DNA of 57,675 nucleotides from contig CALINO010000077.1 of NCBI GenBank assembly GCA_938045295.1, positions 1 through 57,675 on the forward strand. The letters are read 5' to 3'. The notes beneath the pieces are model-generated. The model saw only the letters and a list, made by a program, of their open reading frames with translations. It had not been told where the DNA came from and searched no databases. Positions within the stretch are counted from its first letter, which is position 1; every line of letters begins with the position of its first letter. Below are positions 1 through 6,472 of this stretch, one piece after another. The position numbers and the translations under genes are program-made. The stretch comes from an uncultured Arenicella sp. GTDB taxonomy: Bacteria > Pseudomonadota > Gammaproteobacteria > Arenicellales > Arenicellaceae.

Positions 1-9
1 GTTTCAGGT

Positions 10-84
10 TGGTGAATAGGCGGGAATCGAACCCGCGACCGACGAATTAAAAGTTCGCTGCTCTATCCACTGAGCTACTAGTGT
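10..84 (-). tRNA. tRNA-Lys(UUU)-like gene with degraded acceptor stem
   Basis: Read on the minus strand, this folds as a cloverleaf. It has a D stem GCTC/GAGC, an anticodon stem GCGAA/TTCGT with loop CTTTTAA (anticodon UUU, lysine), and a T stem GCGGG/CCCGC with loop TTCGATT. The 3' end reads CTATTC followed by A and CCA. The acceptor stem is poor: the 5' strand ACACTAG pairs with the 3' strand at only about four positions, and one base appears to be missing on the 3' side. The first base coincides with the discriminator position of the preceding tRNA-like gene, so the two genes abut without a spacer. It may be functional after processing or may be a decaying copy. Confidence 0.6.
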
Positions 85-156
85 TTGGATGACAGGAATC
101 GAACCTGCGACAACCGAGACCTATACTCGATGCTCTACCTATTGAGCTACAACCAA
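84..156 (-). tRNA. tRNA-like gene, apparent anticodon UAG with A at position 33
   Basis: This forms a complete class I cloverleaf on the minus strand. The acceptor is TTGGTTG/CATCCAA with one mismatch, the D stem GCTC/GAGC, the anticodon stem TCGAG/CTCGG and the T stem GCAGG/CCTGT with loop TTCGATT. The anticodon loop is TATAGGT, which puts A instead of the near-universal U at position 33 and gives UAG as the nominal anticodon. UAG would read a leucine codon, yet the variable arm is only five bases, unlike leucine tRNAs. CCA is not encoded. The isotype is therefore undetermined, and this could be a pseudo-tRNA or a non-standard tRNA. Confidence 0.5.
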
Positions 157-273
157 GTTGGTGTTTAACTGCATTGACTTGAGGTATACCGTTACCGATT
201 TCGGGCGGCACCAGGCTGGGCTCACGAGCCAGCATTCGTTTCAAGTTAATGTCGTTTAAACGCTTTCAAATTC

Positions 274-349
274 TGGTACCCTCGGAGAGATTTGAACTCC
301 CATCTGGCTGATTCGTATTCAGCCGCTTTTGCCATTAAGCTACAAGGGT
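274..349 (-). tRNA. tRNA-Arg(ACG)-like
   Basis: The minus strand gives a full cloverleaf: acceptor ACCCTTG/CGAGGGT, discriminator A and encoded CCA. The D stem is GCTT/AAGC with loop AATGGCAA, the anticodon stem GCTGA/TCAGC with loop ATACGAA (U33 present, anticodon ACG), and the T stem GGGAG/CTCTC with loop TTCAAAT. ACG reads arginine CGN codons. The discriminator A and the lack of A20 in the D loop differ from the standard bacterial tRNA-Arg(ACG), so its sequence looks more like a phage or accessory tRNA than the housekeeping copy. It lies first in a minus-strand run with the two tRNA-like genes at 84-156 and 10-84. Confidence 0.75.
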
Positions 350-430
350 GTTTGGGTAATATGATTTTTCTATCAAACTACCCGTAATGTTTCTCTTCCT
401 TGTTGGTGTCGTTTTTCTTGCTCCTAAACG

Positions 431-465
431 ACAAAACCCCGGAAGGCGACGGCCAACCGGGGTTT
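431..465 (-). terminator. Intrinsic terminator ahead of the tRNA cluster
   Basis: The arms AAACCCCGG and CCGGGGTTT (434-442 and 457-465) form a 9-bp stem, followed on the minus strand by TTTTGT. It lies between the promoter at 677-704 and the tRNAs, so it either ends a short leader transcript or attenuates transcription into the tRNA genes. Confidence 0.6.
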
Positions 466-517
466 GCAAAATGCGTTTCCAAGAAGGCCGTTTACGCAGC
501 CTTCGAAATTCTCGAGA

Positions 518-667
518 CTACGTTAATTGATTACTATTTTTACGTGCGCCATACGCTACAAGCTCCGCGCTTAGTTTTTCTAGGCGCGAAAATTCCACAC
601 TCATTTGGGCAGCAATTGGCTGCGCGCAGAGCGTCGGAAGGTTGAATATGTTTAACGTGTATTTCAT
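518..667 (-). CDS. Possible 49-residue ORF, near-leaderless
   Basis: An open frame of 49 codons starts with ATG AAA TAC only 9-10 bases after the -10 box of the promoter at 677-704. If that promoter is used, the mRNA would begin at or one base before the AUG. The peptide begins MKYTLNIFNLPTLCAQ and has a charged second half (SRLEKLSAELVAYGARK). I recognise no family. An internal ATG at 604 is an alternative start. The ORF ends before the terminator at 431-465. It could equally be a chance frame in a structured leader RNA. Confidence 0.3.
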   Translation of the reverse strand: MKYTLNIFNLPTLCAQPIAAQMSVEFSRLEKLSAELVAYGARKNSNQLT

Positions 668-676
668 AGGGGCGGC

Positions 677-704
677 ACTATACACTGAAAATTAGTTGCG
701 TCAA
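677..704 (-). promoter_or_regulatory. rRNA/tRNA-type sigma70 promoter, stringent discriminator
   Basis: On the minus strand, -35 TTGACG (704-699) and -10 TATAGT (682-677) are separated by 16 bases and followed by a GC-rich discriminator GCCGCCCC. This is the pattern of stringently controlled stable-RNA promoters. It points towards the tRNA cluster. Confidence 0.7.
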
Positions 705-741
705 CAACTTTTATTTATTTTTTTACGATCAATAGACTAAT

Positions 742-781
742 GGCACATTCAAGGAGTGCTCGAACTAGGAGCAAGTGTGCC
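742..781. other. Hairpin-forming inverted repeat
   Basis: GGCACA and TGTGCC arms enclose an inner GCTC/GAGC pair. It lies upstream of the minus-strand promoter and has no T-run. I cannot assign a function. Apart from this and the hairpin at 840-869, I see nothing in 705-881. Confidence 0.3.
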
Positions 782-839
782 GGCAGGTAATGCGCGGTAG
801 GCGCGTAATTTTTATTCATCTATTACAAGCGCTTAGTTT

Positions 840-869
840 GTATCAGCCGGCTTTCAAGCCGGCTGATAC
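840..869. terminator. Perfect 14-bp inverted repeat after the VOC gene
   Basis: The arms GTATCAGCCGGCTT and AAGCCGGCTGATAC are separated by two bases and lie 12 bases past the stop of the minus-strand VOC gene. On the plus strand it is followed by AAGGCTTTTT. It probably ends or stabilises the VOC transcript. One arm with its left flank (832-858) recurs at 2999-3025. Confidence 0.5.
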
Positions 870-881
870 AAGGCTTTTTAA

Positions 882-1271
882 TTACCCTTCGACCATGCAA
901 AAGGCGTTAAGTTTATTGCCGTCTAAGTCTCTGAAATAGCCGGCATAAAAACCCGTGTTAGCGTCTTCAGGTCTAAAACCTGGCTTGCCTTCGTCAGCAG
1001 CACCTAGTTCGATGGCCTTTTTGTAGAGTGCATCAACTTGCTCTGGTGATTGCATGTATAACGCAACCATGGTGCCATTGCCAACGGTGGCTGGCTGTTT
1101 ATCGAACGGCACAGAAACCGCCACAGAGGGCTGCTCTGGCGAGGTGGCCCACGCCACAAAATAATTTTCTTCTTCCATGAAGCGCCCAGCCCCGATGGAA
1201 TCAAACAGAGCGTCATAAAATGCAACTGCGCGTGGCATATCGTTAGTGCCGAGAGTGACGTAACCAATCAT
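882..1271 (-). CDS. VOC family (glyoxalase/bleomycin resistance-like) protein
   Basis: This 129-residue protein has the size and beta-alpha-beta-beta-beta layout of a single vicinal-oxygen-chelate module. The start MIGYVTLGTNDMPRAVAFYDALF is typical, and the C-terminal strand FRDLDGNKLNAFC is the usual metal-site end of the fold. Members range from glyoxalase I and fosfomycin resistance proteins to extradiol dioxygenases, and nothing here identifies the substrate. The N terminus lacks a signal peptide, so it is cytoplasmic. It stands alone on the minus strand, between the terminator at 1416-1448 upstream and the inverted repeat at 840-869 downstream. Confidence 0.85.
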   Translation of the reverse strand: MIGYVTLGTNDMPRAVAFYDALFDSIGAGRFMEEENYFVAWATSPEQPSVAVSVPFDKQPATVGNGTMVALYMQSPEQVDALYKKAIELGAADEGKPGFRPEDANTGFYAGYFRDLDGNKLNAFCMVEG

Positions 1272-1415
1272 AGTGTGTCTCCTTAGTTGGGTGATTTATA
1301 ATTGCTGTATATTTATACAGTTTTTTTGAAAAATCAATACTAATTCACTGAAGTGGGCAGATTTGTTAAAAGTGATGGTCAGAAAGACAAAGAAATGTGT
1401 AAGAAAGAGAAGCAC

Positions 1416-1448
1416 AAAAAAGGGCGCGGAACAGTCCGCGCCCTTTTT
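1416..1448 (-). terminator. Intrinsic terminator
   Basis: GGGCGCGGA (1422-1430) pairs with TCCGCGCCC (1435-1443) around a four-base loop, with A and T runs outside. In the minus direction it follows the lipoprotein gene at 1481-1837. The flanking A/T runs make it potentially bidirectional. Confidence 0.8.
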
Positions 1449-1480
1449 GGGTGAGTTGATTACTTAGTGGTGCAGTCTAA

Positions 1481-1837
1481 TTAATCGCTACAATCTAAAT
1501 CTCGTGCTACAGAATCATCTCTGTCAATAGGTTGAGATGGTGGCCTGCAAGCGATAAATCCACCGATGAAGATACCGCTTTCTGTAGCTCCTGGTTCTAG
1601 GGTAACAATGGCTGTAATGTCGGTAAGCCCACGACCTAAATTGACGGCAAAACCACAATTGTTGCGAAGTACTGTTTGGGTCAAACCCAGTGAGTTGGTT
1701 TGGCTTTCACTTGATATGCAACTGGTTACGTTCTTTTCCACACCACCACTGTCTGAGCCGCCGCCGCCACATGCAGAAATAGAAATGGTACCCATAAAAG
1801 CCAACAATACTTTTAATTTTGACGCTTTATTTTTCAA
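1481..1837 (-). CDS. Putative small lipoprotein
   Basis: A 118-residue product has a lysine-rich start, a hydrophobic stretch (VLLAFMGTISISAC) ending in a lipobox cysteine at about residue 23, and then a Gly/Ser linker. This is the signature of an outer-membrane or periplasmic lipoprotein cut by signal peptidase II. The mature part is only about 95 residues and contains four further cysteines (near CISSES, NNCGF, IACRP and LDCSD) that could form disulfides. I do not recognise a family. It is an isolated gene with its own terminator downstream. Confidence 0.6.
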   Translation of the reverse strand: MKNKASKLKVLLAFMGTISISACGGGGSDSGGVEKNVTSCISSESQTNSLGLTQTVLRNNCGFAVNLGRGLTDITAIVTLEPGATESGIFIGGFIACRPPSQPIDRDDSVARDLDCSD

Positions 1838-2207
1838 TTTAAAATCCTTATTGAGTAATGTAATAACAAATAAAATTCACAACGCATTCGCATCGTAGGT
1901 AGAAGTGGTTAGGTGATGTGTTGGTATTCGAGGCTTTTCTATCCTTAGAGATTCTCGGTGTAATTTTAGTACTAACATGAGTACTTACTTCCGAATAAAG
2001 GCTAGCTCATTAAACTCAAATAGCAAGCGCGGAGAAAATAACCGATTCACGGCCTTAAATCAATGAATAGTTTGGGCTTAGAATCGTTACTATTTTGTTT
2101 TGATTTGCATTCTGTGAGCTTAGTCAAATACTCATAAGAGCTAAGCTCACCGAAGATTACCAAGTGTTAGAGTTGAGTTGGATTTTTAAAATTTAAAAGC
2201 CAATAAC
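1838..2207. other. Intergenic region, nothing recognised
   Basis: About 370 AT-rich bases between two minus-strand genes. It must carry the promoter for the 1481-1837 lipoprotein, but I see no convincing consensus, RNA gene or repeat. Confidence 0.4.
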
Positions 2208-2936
2208 TCAGCGTCCACACACCGAGTCAGCGTCATTTAAATTACCAAAATCTTTGATGTTTAAATTGCGAAACGCGACGCCGCCATCGTTATATTGAAG
2301 CATGATTTTACCGCCAGCACGTTTGGCAAAACCAGGCTCATCTTTAAACATACTTTCTTGCACTTGGGCGTCAAAGTTTGCGCTGCAACGGTCAAGGTCT
2401 ACAATTTTCACCCCGTTCAGCCAATGCTCTACCACGCTGCCTTTAACAACGATGCGGCCGGTGTTCCAACCACCTTCATTTACTTGTAGCGCGTCTTGGT
2501 TTGGGTTTGACAAGTTTTGTGGAGCAGCAATATCAAACAGTGACCCTAAGCCTCGTTTGCTAGCTTCGCTGCCAAGCTCATGATGCACAAGCTGAAATTC
2601 CGGCAGAGATTTTTCACCAGGAATGAGCAAATATTTTATGCCACTATTCGCTGTGTCTTGTGCTTTAAAATCGAACACCAGTTCAAAATTAGAATAAGAC
2701 TTTTCGGTAAATAGGCTTTGTGAATCTTTTTCTCGTTTTACGTCTGATTTTATTGAGTTCAAGGTGCCGTCTTCAATAACCCAGCGATCGCTGGCGGCTG
2801 GGCTGCCGTCTATAAACGTCCAACCGCTAAAAGTTTGGCCGTCCCAAAGTGCTTTTTCCTTCACGTCTACGGTTTTTACAGGAGTTGCGCAAGCTGCCAT
2901 CAGGCTAAGCGTTAGTATTCCGAATAAATGTTTCAT
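2208..2936 (-). CDS. DUF1080 (3-keto-disaccharide hydrolase-like) lipoprotein
   Basis: This 242-residue protein starts with a lipoprotein signal (MKHLFGILTLSLMAACA, lipobox cysteine at residue 16). A DUF1080 domain follows from about residue 30 to the end. Family hallmarks are visible: LWDGQTFSGWTF near the start, the strand NFELVFDFKAQDTANSGIKY, and VVEHWLNGVKIVD. The domain has a concanavalin-like jelly roll fold, and some members hydrolyse 3-keto-glycosides in glucoside catabolism. Here no oxidoreductase partner is adjacent, so the substrate is unknown. It is probably anchored in the cell envelope. Confidence 0.85.
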   Translation of the reverse strand: MKHLFGILTLSLMAACATPVKTVDVKEKALWDGQTFSGWTFIDGSPAASDRWVIEDGTLNSIKSDVKREKDSQSLFTEKSYSNFELVFDFKAQDTANSGIKYLLIPGEKSLPEFQLVHHELGSEASKRGLGSLFDIAAPQNLSNPNQDALQVNEGGWNTGRIVVKGSVVEHWLNGVKIVDLDRCSANFDAQVQESMFKDEPGFAKRAGGKIMLQYNDGGVAFRNLNIKDFGNLNDADSVCGR

Positions 2937-2998
2937 TATTTTCTCTTTATTATCTAAGGTTTAGTGCCGCTATTATACGGATAAAACGTTCTTAGACA

Positions 2999-3025
2999 CT
3001 TGGTTTGTATCAGCCAGCTTTTAAG
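2999..3025. repeat. Second copy of a 27-bp gene-end sequence
   Basis: This segment matches 832-858 at 24 of 27 positions and lies directly after the stop of the minus-strand gene at 3026. It carries the left arm of the inverted repeat at 840-869 but lacks the right arm. Confidence 0.6.
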
Positions 3026-3606
3026 TTATTGCACATGGTTGTCACACTCTACCCAAAAATTATTTTTACCATTGCTGGTTTCCTCTAATATATTCATGTT
3101 TGAAACCAGCGTGATGTAGCCCTGTTCAGCATTAAATAAGGCATAAATCGTTGCCGTTAATTTCTCTGGTTTTGGGCCATGAAAACAACCGATATTAATA
3201 TTAACCGAAAGGCTACCATTGCCCTGAATATCTTGATCTTTAATCGATTTTAGACGGTTTTGAGCGACTCGCATTTTGTTGGCATCGTCATCTGACAGAG
3301 AGAACAAAATAATGTGTTCGTTAGCACCTTTATATTTAGCTAGTTCAGGCACGTCAGCGTCCTTTTTAATTACCGTGCTAAAGGTTTCAGTAAATGTGTG
3401 TTCTGCCGCGTTTGATTTGAAACCTAAAGTGAGCGTCGTTGATTTGTCTTCTAAGCTTGCTACTTTGTCAGTGATAACGGCTAGCGAATTTTGCTGGGGT
3501 CGGCCTCTAGCGGGTCAATGCTTCGTAGTTTCCAGAGTGAACTTATGGGGGTGCTTATGCAGGCGCTTAGCAGAGACAACAAAATGAGTGTTGGGAATAG
3601 TTTCAT
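3026..3606 (-). pseudogene. Putative lipoprotein gene broken by a frameshift
   Basis: The ATG at 3606 opens a lipoprotein signal (MKLFPTLILLSLLSAC) and reads on through SLWKLRSIDPLEADPSKIR to a TAG at 3483-3481. Stepping one base back, an open frame continues as LAVITDKVASLEDKSTTLTLGF and runs to 3026. The protein sense is continuous across the break, so a single base is probably missing after the CGC codon. This is a real frameshift or a sequencing error. No classical slippery heptamer is present. Restored length is about 193 residues. The start overlaps the stop of the upstream small lipoprotein gene in an ATGA, so it belongs to that operon. Family unknown. Confidence 0.7.
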
Positions 3607-3821
3607 TGGGCATCCCGGTTAGTTAGTTTTACTCGTTCGCGCTGATAATCTTCATAAGGTTGATCAAAATTTCGAGCGCATTCAGAGCGTGCTCTATGGT
3701 TCGGTTCTTTTTCACAACTGGCAAGGCGATTACTTTGTATTCCTTCATACCATTGCTTGTTTGAACAGCCGTTTATTAACAGCACGGCGATACACGCCAG
3801 TATGGTGGTTCTAATTTTCAT
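3603..3821 (-). CDS. Small putative lipoprotein
   Basis: Starting at the ATG at 3821, the product has 72 residues and begins MKIRTTILACIAVLLINGC, a signal with a lipobox cysteine at residue 19. The mature part is short, charged and has two more cysteines (ASCEKEP, SECARNF). An upstream in-frame start at 3866 would lie deep inside the regulator gene and disrupt the signal peptide, so I prefer 3821. The gene overlaps the upstream regulator by 11 bases and the downstream frameshifted lipoprotein by 4, which argues for one translationally coupled operon. I do not recognise the mature sequence. Confidence 0.6.
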   Translation of the reverse strand: MKIRTTILACIAVLLINGCSNKQWYEGIQSNRLASCEKEPNHRARSECARNFDQPYEDYQRERVKLTNRDAQ

Positions 3822-4020
3822 GTTTGTACTCCAATATGTCGCCCGGTTGGCATTCAAGAAACTCACAGATTTTTTCTAGAGTATTAAATCGAATGCCCTT
3901 AACGCGGCCAGTTTTGAGTAGAGAAATATTTTGCTCAGTGATGCCCACGAACTTGGCTAAATCTTTAGAGCGCTTTTTACGTATTGCTAGCATCATGTCT
4001 AGGTTTACAGTGATACTCAT
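3811..4020 (-). CDS. XRE/YozG-like small helix-turn-helix regulator
   Basis: A 69-residue protein consisting of little more than a Cro/CI helix-turn-helix: DLAKFVGITEQNISLLKTGR carries helices 2 and 3, followed by IRFNTLEKICEFLECQPGDIL, the typical end of the small YozG-type regulators. It is cytoplasmic and DNA-binding. It starts three bases after the stop of the DUF2975 membrane protein. DUF2975 and YozG-like genes are a known pairing, which suggests the regulator controls this operon or responds to the membrane protein. The targets are not visible in sequence. Confidence 0.85.
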   Translation of the reverse strand: MSITVNLDMMLAIRKKRSKDLAKFVGITEQNISLLKTGRVKGIRFNTLEKICEFLECQPGDILEYKHEN

Positions 4021-4023
4021 GGT

Positions 4024-4560
4024 TTAAACAAACTCTGAATTTTCTTGAGCTAATCTTTGACCCTCTCTGAAAGTCCACGTGATGGTGAGGAGTGTGGCGG
4101 CAATAATGAGCAGCCATAGTTCGTTGGAACCAAATGAAACGACTAACGCTTTTTTACCCGCACTGTTGTTCCATGTCAGTAAAACGCTGATCACGGATGA
4201 GCTGAGACATTTTAGAACTGTACTCAGAAACAAGATTTTCGAAATGCGATACAAAGACTGGGTGTTCTTTGGTGTAAAAAATTGCGCCTGTTTAAAGCTC
4301 TCAAAAAGAGACCTCAGATTCCACAGCCCTAACGTCATTACCAGTGTGATAGCAATGCTGAACAATGCCGCTGAAATTATTTGCCAAGGTTCAATGGTTG
4401 CTAACTGCAAAGAATTATTTAAAGCTGCATTCAGTAAATCAGAGTTTTGTTGGAAGTTAGCCCAAAAAAACAGGTCAGTGGCTGGTAAAACCACAATAAG
4501 GATTAGGCATGCAGTTGATAAAAGAGAGTTTAGTTTTTTAATCTTGTATTGCGTATCCAT
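4024..4560 (-). CDS. DUF2975 family membrane protein
   Basis: Starting at MDTQYKIKKL, the product has 178 residues and four predicted membrane segments: about 10-32, 58-82, 106-130 and 145-163. The family motif LFESFKQAQFFTPKNTQSLYRI lies between segments two and three, and the end AQENSEFV is typical for DUF2975. Further upstream start codons in frame would add 37 unlikely residues, so they are rejected. It is the first gene of an operon with the XRE regulator and two lipoproteins. The function of the family is not established, although its fixed pairing with small XRE regulators suggests membrane-linked sensing. Confidence 0.8.
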   Translation of the reverse strand: MDTQYKIKKLNSLLSTACLILIVVLPATDLFFWANFQQNSDLLNAALNNSLQLATIEPWQIISAALFSIAITLVMTLGLWNLRSLFESFKQAQFFTPKNTQSLYRISKILFLSTVLKCLSSSVISVLLTWNNSAGKKALVVSFGSNELWLLIIAATLLTITWTFREGQRLAQENSEFV

Positions 4561-4799
4561 AGTAAGTGCCTGAAAAATCAATGTCGTGAAACGATAGCAT
4601 GAAATAACTCTAAAACAATAATAAATTATCGTAAAACAATAAATTTTGTCGTATTGATACTTAAAAAACATTGTTGTTGTGTTTTATGAGATTTTAATAA
4701 AACAGAGAAAAAGCAGTTAACGCAAAGCTTTTAAGAGGGAGATAAGGTGAGTAATGGCTGCTTCGCGCTATTGAGTATTAACTACAACTCTCGAAACGA

Positions 4800-5600
4800 C
4801 TATTGAGCCCCGTACTTGGCATCAATAGCGCGCATTTCCATTTGGTCAAAGCCGGCTTGTAGACGGGCGCTGATATTGAAGGGGCCGCGCAGTTCACCGT
4901 GTAGGTGGGTTTCCACCATTTTTAAAAATGTGGATCTGGGTTCCAGTTCACGCTGTTGGCAGTGGTAAAAAAACCAGCGTGAGCCAATGTCTACGTGGCC
5001 GATTTCGTCTTGGTAAATGACCTTGAGTATTTCTACGGCCTTGTGGTCGTTCACGTTATCTAAGCGTTGAATGATACCCGGAGTGACATCTAAACCTCTG
5101 GCTTCGAGCACTCTTGGCACTAGAGCCATGCGAGCCACGATGTCGTGTTGGGTGCTTACCGCCATTTCCCATAAACCATTGTGCGCAGGGTAGTGGCCGT
5201 ATTCGCAGTCGTGTTGGTTTAGGTATTGGCGAATCATTGCGAAGTGTCGGGCTTCATCGTCGGCCACTTGAATCCAGTCGCGGTAGAACTGTTCGGGTTG
5301 GTTGCGAAAACGGTAAGCGGCGTCTAACGCTAAATTGATGGCGTTAAATTCTATGTGTGCAATGGCGTGCAATAAAACATTGCGGCCCACTTGGCTGCTA
5401 ATGCCTCGGCGTTTAAGGCTTTTAGGGGCCACAAGTTCGAGCGCTAATGGGTAGCCGGGTGTGGCAATGCCATTGGGGTGGTGATCATGATTAAACTCAT
5501 AATCATTAAAGTGACTGTGCAGGTGATGTGTTGCGGCGCATTTTTCATCCGCGTCATGGCTTAAAATAATGCGTTCTATGGCATTGAAGCCGCAGCTCAT
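4800..5600 (-). CDS. DUF455 ferritin-like protein
   Basis: This protein (266 residues from the ATG at 5600) belongs to the DUF455 family with a ferritin-like four-helix core. Carboxylate/histidine pairs expected for a di-iron site appear at AHIEFNAI, DDEARHFAMI and YQDEIGHVDIG. The enzymatic role is unsettled. The ATG at 5600 overlaps the prmC stop as ATGA. A start at 5621 is also open but would overlap prmC by 25 bases. The overlap shows cotranscription as the last gene of hemA-prfA-prmC. Cytoplasmic, no signal peptide. Confidence 0.8.
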   Translation of the reverse strand: MSCGFNAIERIILSHDADEKCAATHHLHSHFNDYEFNHDHHPNGIATPGYPLALELVAPKSLKRRGISSQVGRNVLLHAIAHIEFNAINLALDAAYRFRNQPEQFYRDWIQVADDEARHFAMIRQYLNQHDCEYGHYPAHNGLWEMAVSTQHDIVARMALVPRVLEARGLDVTPGIIQRLDNVNDHKAVEILKVIYQDEIGHVDIGSRWFFYHCQQRELEPRSTFLKMVETHLHGELRGPFNISARLQAGFDQMEMRAIDAKYGAQ

Positions 5601-6436
5601 TGTATTTGCGCTGCCGTGCAACGGGGTAATTGGTTTAAGTCGGCGTACAGCTCAATATTGCCATAGCCGGATTCGCGTAACAGCGCTTCAACCGCGGGGG
5701 CTTGCTGGTAGCCGTGTTCGAGCAGTAACCAGCCAGACGGGCGCAAGTGTTTGCTTGCCTGTTGAATGATGGTTTGTAAATCACTGAGCCCGTTATTATC
5801 GGCAACCAGTGCGCTTATGGGTTCAAAGCGTAAGTCACCTTGAGTTAGGTGTGGGTCGCCGTGTTCAATGTACGGCGGGTTGCTGGCAATTAAGTCAAAC
5901 GTGCGGCCGCTAATACTGTGAAACCAGTCACTTTGTAAAAACTCCACATTGCTAATGTTGTTTTGCTCCGCGTTGGCCTTAGCCACGTGTAAGGCGGTGT
6001 CAGACTTATCTAAGGCGGTGATGGGGCTTTTGCGGCGTTCTTTGGCAATGCTCAGTGCAATGGCGCCACTGCCAGTGCCCAGATCGCACACGCGGTGGGC
6101 TGACTCTTTGGGTAGGCGCTCTAAGGCTTGTTCCACCAATATTTCGGTATCGCCTCTGGGTATTAATACATGCTCGTTTACTTGAAGGCGCAAGGTCCAA
6201 AAGTCGCGGTAGCCCATTAAATACGCCACTGGCACACCCTTAGCACGTTGTTCAACCAGTTGGTGAAAGTCTCGAGTGTGCTCAGCGCTGGCAATGCTGT
6301 CGCCGTAACTGATCAGCCAGGCCATCGATTGCTGGAGCACATGTTGCATTAAATACTCAGCATCAATGCGCGGGGTTTCGCTGGCCTCGTACAATGTTCG
6401 GGTGGCGTCGTCCAGCAGGCCACGGTAACTTAACAT
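5597..6436 (-). CDS. prmC: Release factor glutamine methyltransferase PrmC
   Basis: PrmC methylates the glutamine of the GGQ motif in release factors 1 and 2, raising termination efficiency. The 279-residue protein has the helical N-terminal domain, the PRGDTE segment at 93-98, the SAM-binding loop DLGTGSGAIA at 118-127, and the glutamine-binding NPPY motif at 186-189. Length and motifs are standard. It follows prfA, whose product is its substrate, by 36 bases. It overlaps the downstream DUF455 gene by four bases. Confidence 0.97.
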   Translation of the reverse strand: MLSYRGLLDDATRTLYEASETPRIDAEYLMQHVLQQSMAWLISYGDSIASAEHTRDFHQLVEQRAKGVPVAYLMGYRDFWTLRLQVNEHVLIPRGDTEILVEQALERLPKESAHRVCDLGTGSGAIALSIAKERRKSPITALDKSDTALHVAKANAEQNNISNVEFLQSDWFHSISGRTFDLIASNPPYIEHGDPHLTQGDLRFEPISALVADNNGLSDLQTIIQQASKHLRPSGWLLLEHGYQQAPAVEALLRESGYGNIELYADLNQLPRCTAAQIQ

Positions 6437-6472
6437 TCGATTTCTTTTAATTCTCTTAAGGTAGCCGAGGGG

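Noticed and set aside
47-244. 65-residue frame on the minus strand over the tRNA cluster
   Set aside because: It runs through two tRNA-like genes and has no ribosome-binding site; the RNA structure explains the sequence better.
400-645. 81-residue frame on the plus strand
   Set aside because: It lies opposite the leader transcribed from the strong minus promoter and reads through the terminator hairpin; no recognisable protein features.
431-667. Amino acid biosynthesis attenuator
   Set aside because: The short ORF has no run of one codon type and no biosynthetic gene follows, so the classical trp/his model does not fit.
4079-4573. 164-residue plus-strand frame
   Set aside because: It is antisense to the DUF2975 gene, whose membrane pattern and family motifs are clear.
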